This document shows, piece after piece, positions 43,375 to 51,002 of a DNA stretch of 64,000 nucleotides; position 1 is the stretch's first letter, and every line of letters begins with the position of its first letter. The position numbers and the translations under genes are program-made. The notes under the pieces were generated by a model. It saw only the letters and a list, made by a program, of their open reading frames with translations, was not told the DNA's origin and did not search any database. This DNA comes from Paenibacillus sp. FSL R5-0490 (GTDB taxonomy: Bacteria; Bacillota; Bacilli; Bacillales; Cytobacillaceae): NCBI RefSeq assembly GCF_001956215.1, contig NZ_MRTQ01000020.1, positions 42,514-106,513 on the forward strand. Direction: 5' to 3'.

Positions 43375-44757
43375 ATGAAGAGCTTTTTATATAAACCGGA
43401 TCGGCATTGGAAAGATATTGAGCTATGGAAGGACGTCACAGAAGAACAATGGAATGATTGGCTCTGGCAGCTGACGAACACCATTCGGACAGTTGATGAT
43501 TTGAAAAAGGTGATTAACCTTACACCTGAAGAGGAGGAAGGAGTCAGGATTTCTGCAAAAACCATACCTTTAAATATTACACCTTATTATGCTTCACTAA
43601 TGAATCCGGATGACCCCCGGTGTCCGGTAAGGATGCAATCCGTCCCTATTTCAAATGAAATCTATAAAACTAAATATGATCTTGAAGATCCGCTGCACGA
43701 GGATGAAGACTCCCCAGTTCCGGGATTAACACACCGCTACCCTGACCGGGTCTTATTTTTGGTAACAAATCAATGTTCAATGTATTGCCGTTATTGTACA
43801 AGAAGAAGATTTTCCGGACAAATCGGCATGGGTGTACCGAAAAAACAGCTGGATGCAGCGATCAGCTATATCAGGAGTGCTCCTCAGGTTAGAGATGTTC
43901 TCATTTCCGGCGGAGACGGACTTTTGATCAATGACAATATTCTTGAATACATTCTGAAAAATTTGCGGGAAATCGATCATGTCGAAATCATCAGAATCGG
44001 TACGCGGGCACCTGTTGTATTTCCCCAGCGGATTACCGAGAATTTATGCAATATCCTGAAGAAGTATCATCCCGTATGGCTGAATACACATTTTAATACT
44101 TCTATTGAAATTACCGAAGATTCCAAGAGAGCATGTGAGATGCTGGCAAATGCAGGTGTTCCGGTTGGCAACCAATCCGTTATTTTGGCAGGCATAAACG
44201 ACAGCGTTCCTATTATGAAAAGACTAATGCATGACCTTGTTAAAATCCGGGTACGCCCTTATTACATTTACCAATGTGATCTTTCTGAAGGCATTGGCCA
44301 TTTCCGTGCTCCGGTTTCGAAAGGGCTTGAAATTATTGAAGGGTTAAGGGGGCATACATCGGGCTATGCTGTTCCGACTTTTGTGGTCGATGCGCCTGGC
44401 GGAGGCGGAAAGATTTCACTGCAGCCGAATTATTTGATTTCTCAAAGTGCAGACAAAGTGATCCTCCGCAATTTCGAAGGTGTAATCACCACGTATCCTG
44501 AGCCTGAAAACTATGTCCCAGGCCGTGCAGAAGGCTACTTTAAAGAAATTTATCCTGATATGGATGAGAAAAAATCAAATGTGGGCATTGCCGCGCTAAT
44601 GAATGACCAGCAGTTCAACCTGGTGCCTGAAGGCCTGGCAAGGCTGGATCGCCGCGAAAAATATGACAGCGACCCACAGCATAGTTCTTTGAAAGATAAG
44701 CGTGGTAAACGGGATGAACTAAAGGAAAAGAAATTCAATGCCCAGCAGACAAAGTAG
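43375..44757 (+). CDS. kamA: Lysine 2,3-aminomutase
   Basis: A radical-SAM, PLP-dependent enzyme that converts L-lysine to L-beta-lysine. The 460-residue sequence has the cluster motif C134-x3-C138-x2-C141 in NQCSMYCRYC, the SAM-binding ISGGDGL region (177-183) and the PLP lysine K346 in APGGGGK. ATG 43375 follows TAGGGGG. The frame is open upstream to 43258, but that would start before the sigma-54 promoter and is rejected. It is the entry enzyme for the genes upstream. The Lys/Arg-rich C-terminal tail is low in complexity. Confidence 0.96.
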   Translation: MKSFLYKPDRHWKDIELWKDVTEEQWNDWLWQLTNTIRTVDDLKKVINLTPEEEEGVRISAKTIPLNITPYYASLMNPDDPRCPVRMQSVPISNEIYKTKYDLEDPLHEDEDSPVPGLTHRYPDRVLFLVTNQCSMYCRYCTRRRFSGQIGMGVPKKQLDAAISYIRSAPQVRDVLISGGDGLLINDNILEYILKNLREIDHVEIIRIGTRAPVVFPQRITENLCNILKKYHPVWLNTHFNTSIEITEDSKRACEMLANAGVPVGNQSVILAGINDSVPIMKRLMHDLVKIRVRPYYIYQCDLSEGIGHFRAPVSKGLEIIEGLRGHTSGYAVPTFVVDAPGGGGKISLQPNYLISQSADKVILRNFEGVITTYPEPENYVPGRAEGYFKEIYPDMDEKKSNVGIAALMNDQQFNLVPEGLARLDRREKYDSDPQHSSLKDKRGKRDELKEKKFNAQQTK

Positions 44758-44815
44758 AGCCCTGCAGCAGAGGCAGGTTCAGAAGCTGCAGCTGCCAAGG
44801 AATAGGAGGACAGGA

Positions 44816-45109
44816 ATGGGAAATAAATGTGCCTGGTGTGAAAGCCAAAATATAAGTGAAAGCAGTGAAACGGTTTATTGGGAGCTGCCTGATGGAACAA
44901 GAGCCATCCAAATAAATGAGACACCTTCCATTTCCTGCAGGGATTGTGATATGGTTTACCAGTCAGATGAGCTTGTTAAGTCGATTGAGGACCAGCTATT
45001 TTTGATTGATGTGAAGAAGATCGGAAAAGAAATAAATTATGAAAAATTGATGGAGCAGCCAAGGCTGCTGAAGCGAAATTATTTTGATTTCTCTTCCTAT
45101 GAAAAGTGA
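44816..45109 (+). CDS. yokU: YokU-family zinc-ribbon-like small protein
   Basis: A 97-residue protein with two CXXC pairs, CAWC at residues 5-8 and CRDC near 41-44, which could form a zinc site. B. subtilis yokU directly follows kamA, as here. AATAGGAGG precedes the ATG at 44816; the frame upstream overlaps kamA but lacks a ribosome site. The function is unknown. It probably shares the kamA transcript, since only 58 bases separate them and a terminator lies after it. Confidence 0.88.
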   Translation: MGNKCAWCESQNISESSETVYWELPDGTRAIQINETPSISCRDCDMVYQSDELVKSIEDQLFLIDVKKIGKEINYEKLMEQPRLLKRNYFDFSSYEK

Positions 45110-45116
45110 GGAAAAG

Positions 45117-45148
45117 GGCAGCCCGCCGATATGCGGGCTGCCTTTAAT
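45117..45148 (+). terminator. Intrinsic terminator of kamA-yokU
   Basis: GGCAGCCCGC and GCGGGCTGCC pair perfectly around CGATAT, then TTTAAT. Confidence 0.88.
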
Positions 45149-45232
45149 ATGTATAAGTAGACGAGCTTGGTACAATTCGATTATAGTAGAAAATAAATTA
45201 ATGTACGACAGAATAAAAAGGAAGGCGTTAAT

Positions 45233-45454
45233 ATGTCAAAAACTTTCTATCACTTTTTAATGAAATACAGACATCCAGCACCAAAAGATAACATCAGCCG
45301 TTTTGCCAATGACGCATATGAGGACCACAGCTTTCCAAAAACAGCTTATGATTATGATGAGGTAAGCTCTTATCTTGAACTGAACGGAAGCTATCTGGAA
45401 ACCATGTCTATTTTCGATGAAGCCTGGCAGTTGTATATACTATCTGAAAGCTGA
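45233..45454 (+). CDS. yozE: YozE/UPF0346 family protein
   Basis: A 73-residue protein, opening SKTFYHFLMKYRHP and ending SIFDEAWQLYI, which is the pattern and length of YozE (UPF0346), a small helical protein of Firmicutes of unknown role. AAAAGGAAGGCG precedes the ATG. It is monocistronic with a terminator 13 bases after the stop. Position next to yokU agrees with B. subtilis. Confidence 0.92.
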   Translation: MSKTFYHFLMKYRHPAPKDNISRFANDAYEDHSFPKTAYDYDEVSSYLELNGSYLETMSIFDEAWQLYILSES

Positions 45455-45467
45455 ACGGACAAATTGA

Positions 45468-45494
45468 AACACTCCTGCTCTGGAGTGTTTTTTA
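45468..45494 (+). terminator. Intrinsic terminator of yozE
   Basis: AACACTCC and GGAGTGTT arms around TGCTCT, then T residues. Confidence 0.88.
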
Positions 45495-45573
45495 TTTATG
45501 CTGTTTTCTTAAAATCTCTTGTTTTAATATCTTAGTTTAATTTACTGAGTCGATCTTCGCTGTGGACACTTGA

Positions 45574-45701
45574 TCCTCGAAAATGCTGAAGCATTTCCTT
45601 CGTGCGGTGTTCATTCGAGGAAGCTTATTCAATGTCCTGCGGGAGGAGAGGGAGCGGGAGACCCCACAGGCGAAGCCGAGGAGGCTCCCGTTCCTCCCCG
45701 C
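45574..45701. repeat. GC-rich structured intergenic repeat element
   Basis: This stretch holds two nested inverted repeats: TCCTCGAA (45574-45581) with TTCGAGGA (45614-45621), and GCGGGAGGA (45639-45647) with TCCTCCCCGC (45692-45701). The second encloses CGGGAG (45655-45660)/CTCCCG (45685-45690) and GGCGAAGCC. GC content is far above the surroundings. The phrases CCCCACAGGCGAAGCCGAGG and CCCGCGGAAAGC match my memory of a multicopy repeat in Bacillaceae genomes. It carries no codon structure; open frames across it are spurious. It is probably an RNA-structured or mobile-derived repeat. Confidence 0.7.
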
Positions 45702-45846
45702 GGAAAGCAACGGGATGAATTTAAATGTAAAATTCATCTTTATTTTGAGGTGTCTGTTTGTGATGAACGTACGGACGATTTTCATAAAAAGTGCATATAC
45801 TATTGTATTCACTACTCACGACTCAGTCATTGAGAGGATGGAGGAA

Positions 45847-46542
45847 ATGAGCAAAAAGAAAAAACCCAAGTACAAAATCGGTGATACAGTCGTGATCACT
45901 ATTTATGGTACAGTCGGAAAAGTAACAGATGTAAAGTGGCTAGATGATATGTACGTCTATGAAGTCAATAAAAGTGAAGGTCTATATATGGAATCCAGCC
46001 TTCAAATGCTGTCTGAGTATGAAGGTGAGATCATGGAAAAGGAGCATATTGACATCGAATATAAATACTTTTTTGGCGACCTTGTTCAAGTCAAGGGGTA
46101 TGGTTCGGATCTTTTCAAAATCGTAGGCTTCAGGACGGAAATTTGGAGATACAAAGAAGATGCATGGGAAGATGTTATTTATGAGCTCTCAAGAATTAAT
46201 GACGGGGAATGGCTGGAAGCAGGGGAAGAAGAGCTGACACTCGTTGCGGATGCTGAAAGTGCTGATGCATTTATTCAAAAGCTGGGGCTCCTCTATATGA
46301 TCAATAAAAAAGAAAAGCTTCCTGAATTAAGGGAAACGGCACATTCATTCCGCAAGGCAGAAAAGGAATTGCTCGATGGGATAAAAGAAAGAAAAGTGCT
46401 GATTGATGGCTTGCTTGATATATACAATGATTATCGTATTCTTTATGAAATGTTTCAGGATGATGAGTATAAGCATATCATGCGGGTTATACTCAGAAAG
46501 CTGAAGCATATTGCCAACAATGATGATAAGAGCACTGTGTAA
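45847..46542 (+). CDS. yodN: YodN-like cytoplasmic protein
   Basis: A 231-residue protein with a lysine-rich start (SKKKKPKYKIGDTVVI), two beta-barrel-like segments of the form GDxVxI..YGTVGKV and GDLVQVKGYGSDLFKIVG (KOW/SH3-like), and a helical C-terminus (residues ~150-225). It fits B. subtilis yodN in place and size; function unknown. The true start is 45847 or 45838: GAGAGG lies nine bases before 45847, so I prefer that. A longer open frame from 45583 runs through the repeat element and is not coding. Confidence 0.75.
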   Translation: MSKKKKPKYKIGDTVVITIYGTVGKVTDVKWLDDMYVYEVNKSEGLYMESSLQMLSEYEGEIMEKEHIDIEYKYFFGDLVQVKGYGSDLFKIVGFRTEIWRYKEDAWEDVIYELSRINDGEWLEAGEEELTLVADAESADAFIQKLGLLYMINKKEKLPELRETAHSFRKAEKELLDGIKERKVLIDGLLDIYNDYRILYEMFQDDEYKHIMRVILRKLKHIANNDDKSTV

Positions 46543-46566
46543 AAAGCACAGATATTTAAGCGCTTT

Positions 46567-46728
46567 TTAGAGCCAGGTGGCCAGGAGATACAGTAAAAAT
46601 GGGACGCCAAACCATATGACGAGCTTGAACCAGGCATTTAATAGATTGCTATAAAGATTTATTATTGAGCTTTCTTCACGATTGACATCTTCTTTAATTA
46701 GTAGGGCTAGTCTGGATATACTGGACAT
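46567..46728 (-). CDS. 53-residue small membrane protein
   Basis: On the minus strand an ATG at 46728 preceded by GAGGAGGCAGCGAC opens a 53-codon frame. Its first half is charged and helical (SRLALLIKEDVNREESSII), and its second half is one membrane span (FKLVIWFGVPFLLYLLATWL) ending at the C-terminus, so it would be a tail-anchored or single-span protein. The ribosome site is excellent and codon use is ordinary, so I consider it real, although I know no family. It is divergent from yozD and convergent with yodN. Confidence 0.7.
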   Translation of the reverse strand: MSSISRLALLIKEDVNREESSIINLYSNLLNAWFKLVIWFGVPFLLYLLATWL

Positions 46729-46892
46729 GTCGCTGCCTCCTCAATTTGTATAAAATGGATTGCTGCTGGCTATTTATCCTATATGTATGTCCTGACTGGA
46801 GAAAAATGCATCGAAAATAAAATAAAGAATATGGCTTGTTCTGCATGAATCCAGGGAGTGCTTCATACATTTTGTACAAAGGGGGCGTTGCT

Positions 46893-47066
46893 GTGAAGGA
46901 AATAGAAGTCGTAATAGATACAGAAGAAATTGCTGAGTTTTTCTTTCATGAGCTGGCAAAAAGGGGATATGTGCCTACTGAAGGAGAATTGGATGAACTT
47001 GCAGATATCACGTTTGAGTACCTGCTGCAAAAGTGCATCATTGATGAAGAAATTGAAGATGACTGA
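46893..47066 (+). CDS. yozD: YozD-family small acidic protein
   Basis: A 57-residue acidic protein with KEIEVVIDTEEIAEFFFHEL and EGELDELADITFEYLLQKC, the recognisable YozD pattern. The start is GTG at 46893 behind AAAGGGGGCG; an in-frame ATG at 46836 has no ribosome site. Function unknown. It is monocistronic with a strong terminator, and its position between yodN and yodL follows B. subtilis. Confidence 0.9.
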   Translation: MKEIEVVIDTEEIAEFFFHELAKRGYVPTEGELDELADITFEYLLQKCIIDEEIEDD

Positions 47067-47073
47067 TATAGAA

Positions 47074-47106
47074 AAATGACGAGGAACGATGCTCGTCATT
47101 TTTTTG
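47074..47106 (+). terminator. Intrinsic terminator of yozD
   Basis: AATGACGAG and CTCGTCATT arms around GAACGATG, followed by seven T residues. Confidence 0.9.
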
Positions 47107-47217
47107 CGGAGCAGCAGGAACATCTTACACATACATATTTCTAATCACAGCATTTTCTGTGGGTACGCAGTGAACGCAGCAATTCCGAAAAAAAATATGT
47201 GCTGCCACCACTGAAAA

Positions 47218-47244
47218 TGAAACCTTCTTGTTAATAAGAACGTA
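47218..47244 (+). promoter_or_regulatory. SigW-type ECF promoter of spo0M
   Basis: TGAAAC (47218-47223), a 17-base spacer and CGTA (47241-47244), 73 bases before the start. B. subtilis spo0M is a SigW-regulon member, which supports the reading. Confidence 0.8.
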
Positions 47245-47316
47245 TATCTAAGAGAAATAAGTGCTTTGCTTTATATATGGCAGTAAAAATAAAAAAAGAA
47301 ACAGGGAGAGAAGCAT

Positions 47317-48087
47317 ATGTCATTTTTTAATAAGGTTTTGGCAAGTGTGGGAATTGGATCAGCAAAAGTGGATACGAAACTTGAAAAGGATTCAGCAGTT
47401 CCGGGCGAAGCCCTCAGAGGCGTGGTTGAGATTACAGGGGGCAGCACTGAACAGAAAATTGATGATATTTACCTTTCATTGAATACTACTTATATTAAAG
47501 AATCAGATGATAAAAAATATACAGTCTCCGGTCTGATTGACCGTTTCAGGCTTGCCCAATCCTTTACCCTGGCAGCCAATGAACGAAAGGAAATTCCTTT
47601 TACCTTTAACCTTCCAGCTGACACACCTTTGTCTTTTGGCAAAACGAAAATTTGGGTGACGACAGGACTGGATATAAAAAACGCGGTGGATCCTGCAGAT
47701 AAGGATTATATTCGTGTTGCTGCTACCCCGCTGATGGATTCTGTATTGAACGCTGTTTCAAGTATGGGATTCCGTTTGCGGGAAGCAGAATGTGAACAGG
47801 CTCCGCACCGCCTTCGCAGAAGGCTACCGTTTATCCAGGAGTTTGAATTTGTTCCAGTCTCCGGTCCTTTCAGAGGAAAACTTGATGAACTGGAAGTGGT
47901 CTTTTCTCCACTGTCAAACGGAGAGACCGAGGTTATGATGCAAGTAGACCGTAAAGCGAGAGGGATAGGCGGATTTCTGGCAGAAGCATTAGAAATGGAT
48001 GAAACATTTGTCCGTTTCACTGTTACAAATGCAGATATTCCTTATATGCAGCAAAAGCTTCAGTCGGTCATTGCAAAATATGCTTAA
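47317..48087 (+). CDS. spo0M: Sporulation-control protein Spo0M
   Basis: A 256-residue protein with the Spo0M/arrestin-like beta-sandwich pattern: SFFNKVLASVGIGSAKVDT at the N-terminus, two beta domains and a C-terminal RFTVTNADIPYMQQKL. Length equals B. subtilis Spo0M (about 258). It influences the onset of sporulation and the cell envelope. AGGGAGAG precedes the ATG. It is a single gene between a SigW-type promoter and a terminator. It joins the Ter cluster as a probable ECF-controlled gene of this window. Confidence 0.94.
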   Translation: MSFFNKVLASVGIGSAKVDTKLEKDSAVPGEALRGVVEITGGSTEQKIDDIYLSLNTTYIKESDDKKYTVSGLIDRFRLAQSFTLAANERKEIPFTFNLPADTPLSFGKTKIWVTTGLDIKNAVDPADKDYIRVAATPLMDSVLNAVSSMGFRLREAECEQAPHRLRRRLPFIQEFEFVPVSGPFRGKLDELEVVFSPLSNGETEVMMQVDRKARGIGGFLAEALEMDETFVRFTVTNADIPYMQQKLQSVIAKYA

Positions 48088-48096
48088 TTCATTGAG

Positions 48097-48126
48097 AAAA
48101 CGATGGGCATCACCCATCGTTTTTTT
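48097..48126 (+). terminator. Intrinsic terminator of spo0M
   Basis: AACGATGGG and CCCATCGTT pair around CATCA, followed by T residues. Confidence 0.92.
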
Positions 48127-48159
48127 GCTTTGGCTGCGGCAGTGAAAATGCTATGGCTG

Positions 48160-49023
48160 TTATGCCAGAAGTGTTCTAATTAAATCCTGTCCTTTTAAAA
48201 ATGGGGTAATGAGCACGTACATGATTGAATCCGGGATTCTCTTCTCATCATCGGAAATAATGCCGTGAACACCAAGCCTCTGCATGTCTGCAAATTGGTA
48301 TTGTTTACTGATGGTCCACGAGTAGATTTCATAACCGAATAATTCAGTTTGATTAATGAAGGACTTGGAAAGCAGGAGATGGTGAACAGATAGAAAAGAG
48401 GCAAAATCGCGGTAGGATGCCAAATGAAACAAGTCCAGGTGTTTGCTCAGCAGCAGGCCAGCAGGAATCTCGGGAGCCAGCTTGTGAAACTTTTTCATTT
48501 CATTAATATGAAAAGATTGGACTTTTATCTGACTGTCGGATTTGTAAGAGTTTAATACGTCTGCGAGAATTTCTGTCATGCCAGGCTGATTTTCAGGTGA
48601 TTTCATTTCAATTATAATTCCTATTTTTCCGCTGGCTTGTTTTAATACTTCAGTCAATAAAGGGATTTTTTCACCGGCATACGCAGGAGAAAACCATGAG
48701 CCTGCATCCAGTTTTTTTAAGTCTTTAACCGTTAATTCCTCAATTAGCCCCTCACCGTCGGTAGTTCGCAAAACATTAGCGTCATGAATAACAACCAGCT
48801 GTTTATCCTTGCTCAGCCTTACATCTAACTCGATATAGTCAAAACCCATTTCAATCGCTTTTTCAAACGAGGCAAGCGTGTTTTCCGGTGCAAGTGCCGA
48901 TGCGCCTCTGTGTGCGATGGACTTAAATGGCATGAGAGGCTGAAAAAAATAAGAAATAGTCATTAATAACATTCCAATTATGATTGAAAGCAAAACAGGC
49001 TTTTTGGATACCAGCAATTTCAT
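48160..49023 (-). CDS. Membrane-anchored glycerophosphodiester phosphodiesterase
   Basis: Hydrolyses glycerophosphodiesters to an alcohol and glycerol-3-phosphate. The protein of about 287 residues has an N-terminal membrane span (residues ~8-30) and the GDPD catalytic signature AHRGASALAPENT, ELDVRLSKD and VIHDANVLRTT; the pair His-Arg and the metal ligands E-x-D are intact. The active domain would face outside. GGAGG lies close before the ATG at 49023, with an in-frame GTG at 49026 and a TTG at 49017 as alternatives. A cre-like box 48 bases upstream suggests carbon repression. Confidence 0.9.
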   Translation of the reverse strand: MKLLVSKKPVLLSIIIGMLLMTISYFFQPLMPFKSIAHRGASALAPENTLASFEKAIEMGFDYIELDVRLSKDKQLVVIHDANVLRTTDGEGLIEELTVKDLKKLDAGSWFSPAYAGEKIPLLTEVLKQASGKIGIIIEMKSPENQPGMTEILADVLNSYKSDSQIKVQSFHINEMKKFHKLAPEIPAGLLLSKHLDLFHLASYRDFASFLSVHHLLLSKSFINQTELFGYEIYSWTISKQYQFADMQRLGVHGIISDDEKRIPDSIMYVLITPFLKGQDLIRTLLA

Positions 49024-49070
49024 CACCTCCAGATAAGACTTTTATACATAATATGCAGAATAAACATTTT

Positions 49071-49084
49071 TGAAAGCGTTTACT
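49071..49084 (-). promoter_or_regulatory. CcpA cre-like box upstream of the phosphodiesterase gene
   Basis: TGAAAGCGTTTACT differs from the cre consensus TGWAANCGNTNWCA only at the last base. It lies between the gene's start and its likely promoter region, a place suited to repression. Confidence 0.45.
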
Positions 49085-49314
49085 TAACGAAAACATCCGT
49101 TAATCGACAAAAATAGAATTTTTTTGATGGAGGAAACGACAAGAAAAATGGCTAATTAAACAGTAATGAAAAGTTGCTCACTAAAATTTAGGCAGCTGGC
49201 AGGAAATCGTCATAAGAATGCTTTTGAAGACCTTATTCGATAGTTGACAGGTCACTTGGTGAATTAGAATCAGCCAAAAAATAACGGATGCTGGGAATAA
49301 GAGGGAGATGCCAT

Positions 49315-49623
49315 ATGCTGAAGGAATTAACAAGGATCAAAAGAAGAAAGTATGATGTTACGATCTTTCAAACACCTGAATTCAGGGGCAAAAAAGGCTT
49401 TCAGCAAGTATATCGCCTTAATGTAGAAGCTTTGACTCATGATGAATGTCTTGAATCAGTTTTTAGAAAGTTTAATGTGCATGATCGGATCCCGGGGGAT
49501 TTCGATGGCCGGTTTATTTCCACAGGAGATATACTCTATATTGATGAAGGCAGAAGAGGGCAATTTTATTATCAGCTGAAGCCTGGCGGCTGGGAAGAAG
49601 TTAATAGGATACATATTAGATAA
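49315..49623 (+). CDS. yodL: YodL-family protein
   Basis: A 102-residue basic protein with KRRKYDVTIFQTPEFRGKKG near the N-terminus and GRFYYQL-type (here GQFYYQLKPGGWEEVNRI) at the C-terminus, the hallmark of the YodL domain. B. subtilis YodL is a sporulation-induced protein whose expression in growing cells changes cell shape through MreB. ATG 49315 follows AGAGGGAGATG; the upstream in-frame ATG at 49288 lacks a ribosome site. It is monocistronic. Confidence 0.85.
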   Translation: MLKELTRIKRRKYDVTIFQTPEFRGKKGFQQVYRLNVEALTHDECLESVFRKFNVHDRIPGDFDGRFISTGDILYIDEGRRGQFYYQLKPGGWEEVNRIHIR

Positions 49624-49631
49624 ATAAGAAA

Positions 49632-49668
49632 ACAGGAGGGCATAATAGCTCTCCTGTTAATTTTTATT
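49632..49668. terminator. Bidirectional intrinsic terminator
   Basis: ACAGGAG and CTCCTGT arms with T-rich runs on both strands, serving yodL and the convergent small genes. Confidence 0.8.
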
Positions 49669-49674
49669 AAAAGT

Positions 49675-49824
49675 CTATTCGGTTATGTTTGATCCCGGAC
49701 TGTTTTTGCGCTTGTTGGCTGTGAATTCCTTGCCATGCGCTTCCTGCTCTGCAGCAATGGCTTCAGCAGGAATATGATTATTCTTCTTAGGTGAATTTAT
49801 ACGGTTGCGGTGCTTTTTGCCCAT
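49675..49824 (-). CDS. 49-residue basic protein
   Basis: On the minus strand, behind CCGGAGGGACT, an ATG opens a 49-codon frame starting MGKKHRNRINSPKKNNHIP and ending KRKNSPGSNITE. It is basic, hydrophilic, rich in Asn/Lys/Ala and has no hydrophobic core, a composition like small acid-soluble spore proteins or other nucleic-acid-associated spore peptides. I do not match it to a named family. It follows another tiny basic gene by 15 bases, so the two likely form an operon that ends at the bidirectional terminator. Confidence 0.65.
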   Translation of the reverse strand: MGKKHRNRINSPKKNNHIPAEAIAAEQEAHGKEFTANKRKNSPGSNITE

Positions 49825-49839
49825 ATTAAGTCCCTCCGG

Positions 49840-49968
49840 TTATCGATTGCTTTTTGTTTTGACTGTTTTGGATGTATTAGGCTCAGTATTAGCCCTGGAA
49901 GATGGATTTGTCTCATTGGCATGCTGGACTGCCTGCCTGAGTTTTTTGCTCATTCCTTTTTGCGGCAT
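49840..49968 (-). CDS. 42-residue basic protein
   Basis: A 42-codon frame on the minus strand preceded by AAAGGAGGT, starting MPQKGMSKKLRQAVQHANET and rich in Ser/Thr/Asn/Lys. It has no hydrophobic segment. It lies just upstream of the 49-residue basic gene, so both share a transcript. The composition again suggests a spore or nucleic-acid-associated peptide, but that is inference. A longer frame starting at 50025 adds a segment without ribosome site and overlapping the Shine-Dalgarno sequence, so I use the ATG at 49968. Confidence 0.65.
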   Translation of the reverse strand: MPQKGMSKKLRQAVQHANETNPSSRANTEPNTSKTVKTKSNR

Positions 49969-50121
49969 GATTACAACCTCCTTTGGAAAAGCTAAAATTA
50001 GCTTTCCCGCACGGGGAAAAAACATGCCCTGCCTTATTTGTTTCTAACTGGTGGCACATATGGTATAGTGTGACTTGGAAGCATTTACATCAGCTTCAGA
50101 ATTAATTTGGAGGTTAGATTT

Positions 50122-50826
50122 ATGAGCGTACATATTGGTGCTAAAGAAAATGAAATTGCGGAAACGGTCCTGCTTCCTGGAGACCCTTTGCGTGCAAAAT
50201 ATATTGCAGAAACATTTTTAGAAAATGCGGAGTGCTACAATGAAGTCCGCAACATGTTTGGCTATACAGGAACGTATAAAGGGAAGCGCATATCAGTTCA
50301 GGGTACAGGCATGGGAGTTCCATCCATTTCCATCTATATCAATGAACTGATGCAAAGCTATAATGTCCAAAACCTGATTAGAGTAGGAACGTGCGGTGCG
50401 ATTCAAAAAGATGTAAAGGTTCGCGATGTAATCCTTGCGATGAGCTCTTCTACAGATTCCCAAATGAACAGGCTCACTTTCGGAGGGGTTGACTTTGCGC
50501 CGACAGCCAATTTTGATCTATTGAAAAAAGCTTATGATGCAGGTGTTGAAAAAGGATTAAACCTTAAAGTCGGAAATGTCTTCACAGCTGACATGTTCTA
50601 TAATGACAATTCGGAACTTGAAAAATGGGCAAAGTATCAGATTCTGGCAATTGAGATGGAAACAGCCGCTCTATATACACTTGCAGCGAAGTTTGACCGC
50701 AAAGCACTATCTGTCCTAACAGTCAGTGATCACATCCTGACAGGTGAGGAAACGACTGCTGAAGAAAGACAAACCACCTTCAATGAAATGATCGAAGTGG
50801 CACTTGAAGCTGCTATTAAGGAATAA
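50122..50826 (+). CDS. deoD: Purine-nucleoside phosphorylase (DeoD type)
   Basis: Phosphorolyses purine nucleosides to base and (deoxy)ribose-1-phosphate for salvage. The 234 residues show the DeoD pattern: [20 protein letters not shown] at the start, GTGMGVPS phosphate site, RVGTCGAI, and [12 protein letters not shown] for ribose/base contacts; the catalytic acid is in TVSDHI. ATG 50122 follows GGAGG; an upstream TTG (50107) overlaps that site. It lies beside yodL and yodJ as in B. subtilis. Confidence 0.97.
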   Translation: MSVHIGAKENEIAETVLLPGDPLRAKYIAETFLENAECYNEVRNMFGYTGTYKGKRISVQGTGMGVPSISIYINELMQSYNVQNLIRVGTCGAIQKDVKVRDVILAMSSSTDSQMNRLTFGGVDFAPTANFDLLKKAYDAGVEKGLNLKVGNVFTADMFYNDNSELEKWAKYQILAIEMETAALYTLAAKFDRKALSVLTVSDHILTGEETTAEERQTTFNEMIEVALEAAIKE

Positions 50827-50834
50827 TATAGATG

Positions 50835-50868
50835 AAACTGGTTCACCTGAGCCAGTTTTATTTTTTTT
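50835..50868 (+). terminator. Intrinsic terminator of deoD
   Basis: AAACTGG and CCAGTTT arms followed by TATTTTTTTT. Confidence 0.85.
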
Positions 50869-51002
50869 GAAGAGTGTAATTTTGAAATTATTAAAAATGA
50901 TATTTGTGCCGTTTGTCCTGTTTTTAACACAATTATGGACTAGTTGACGTGTAGTGTTAAAATAGTAATGTTGCAAAGAAATAAAAAGACAGGTGAGTTT
51001 GA

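Noticed and set aside
45583..45846. N-terminal extension of the yodN frame and an overlapping 87-codon frame at 45570
   Set aside because: Both run through the GC-rich inverted-repeat element, lack a ribosome site and do not resemble the conserved protein.
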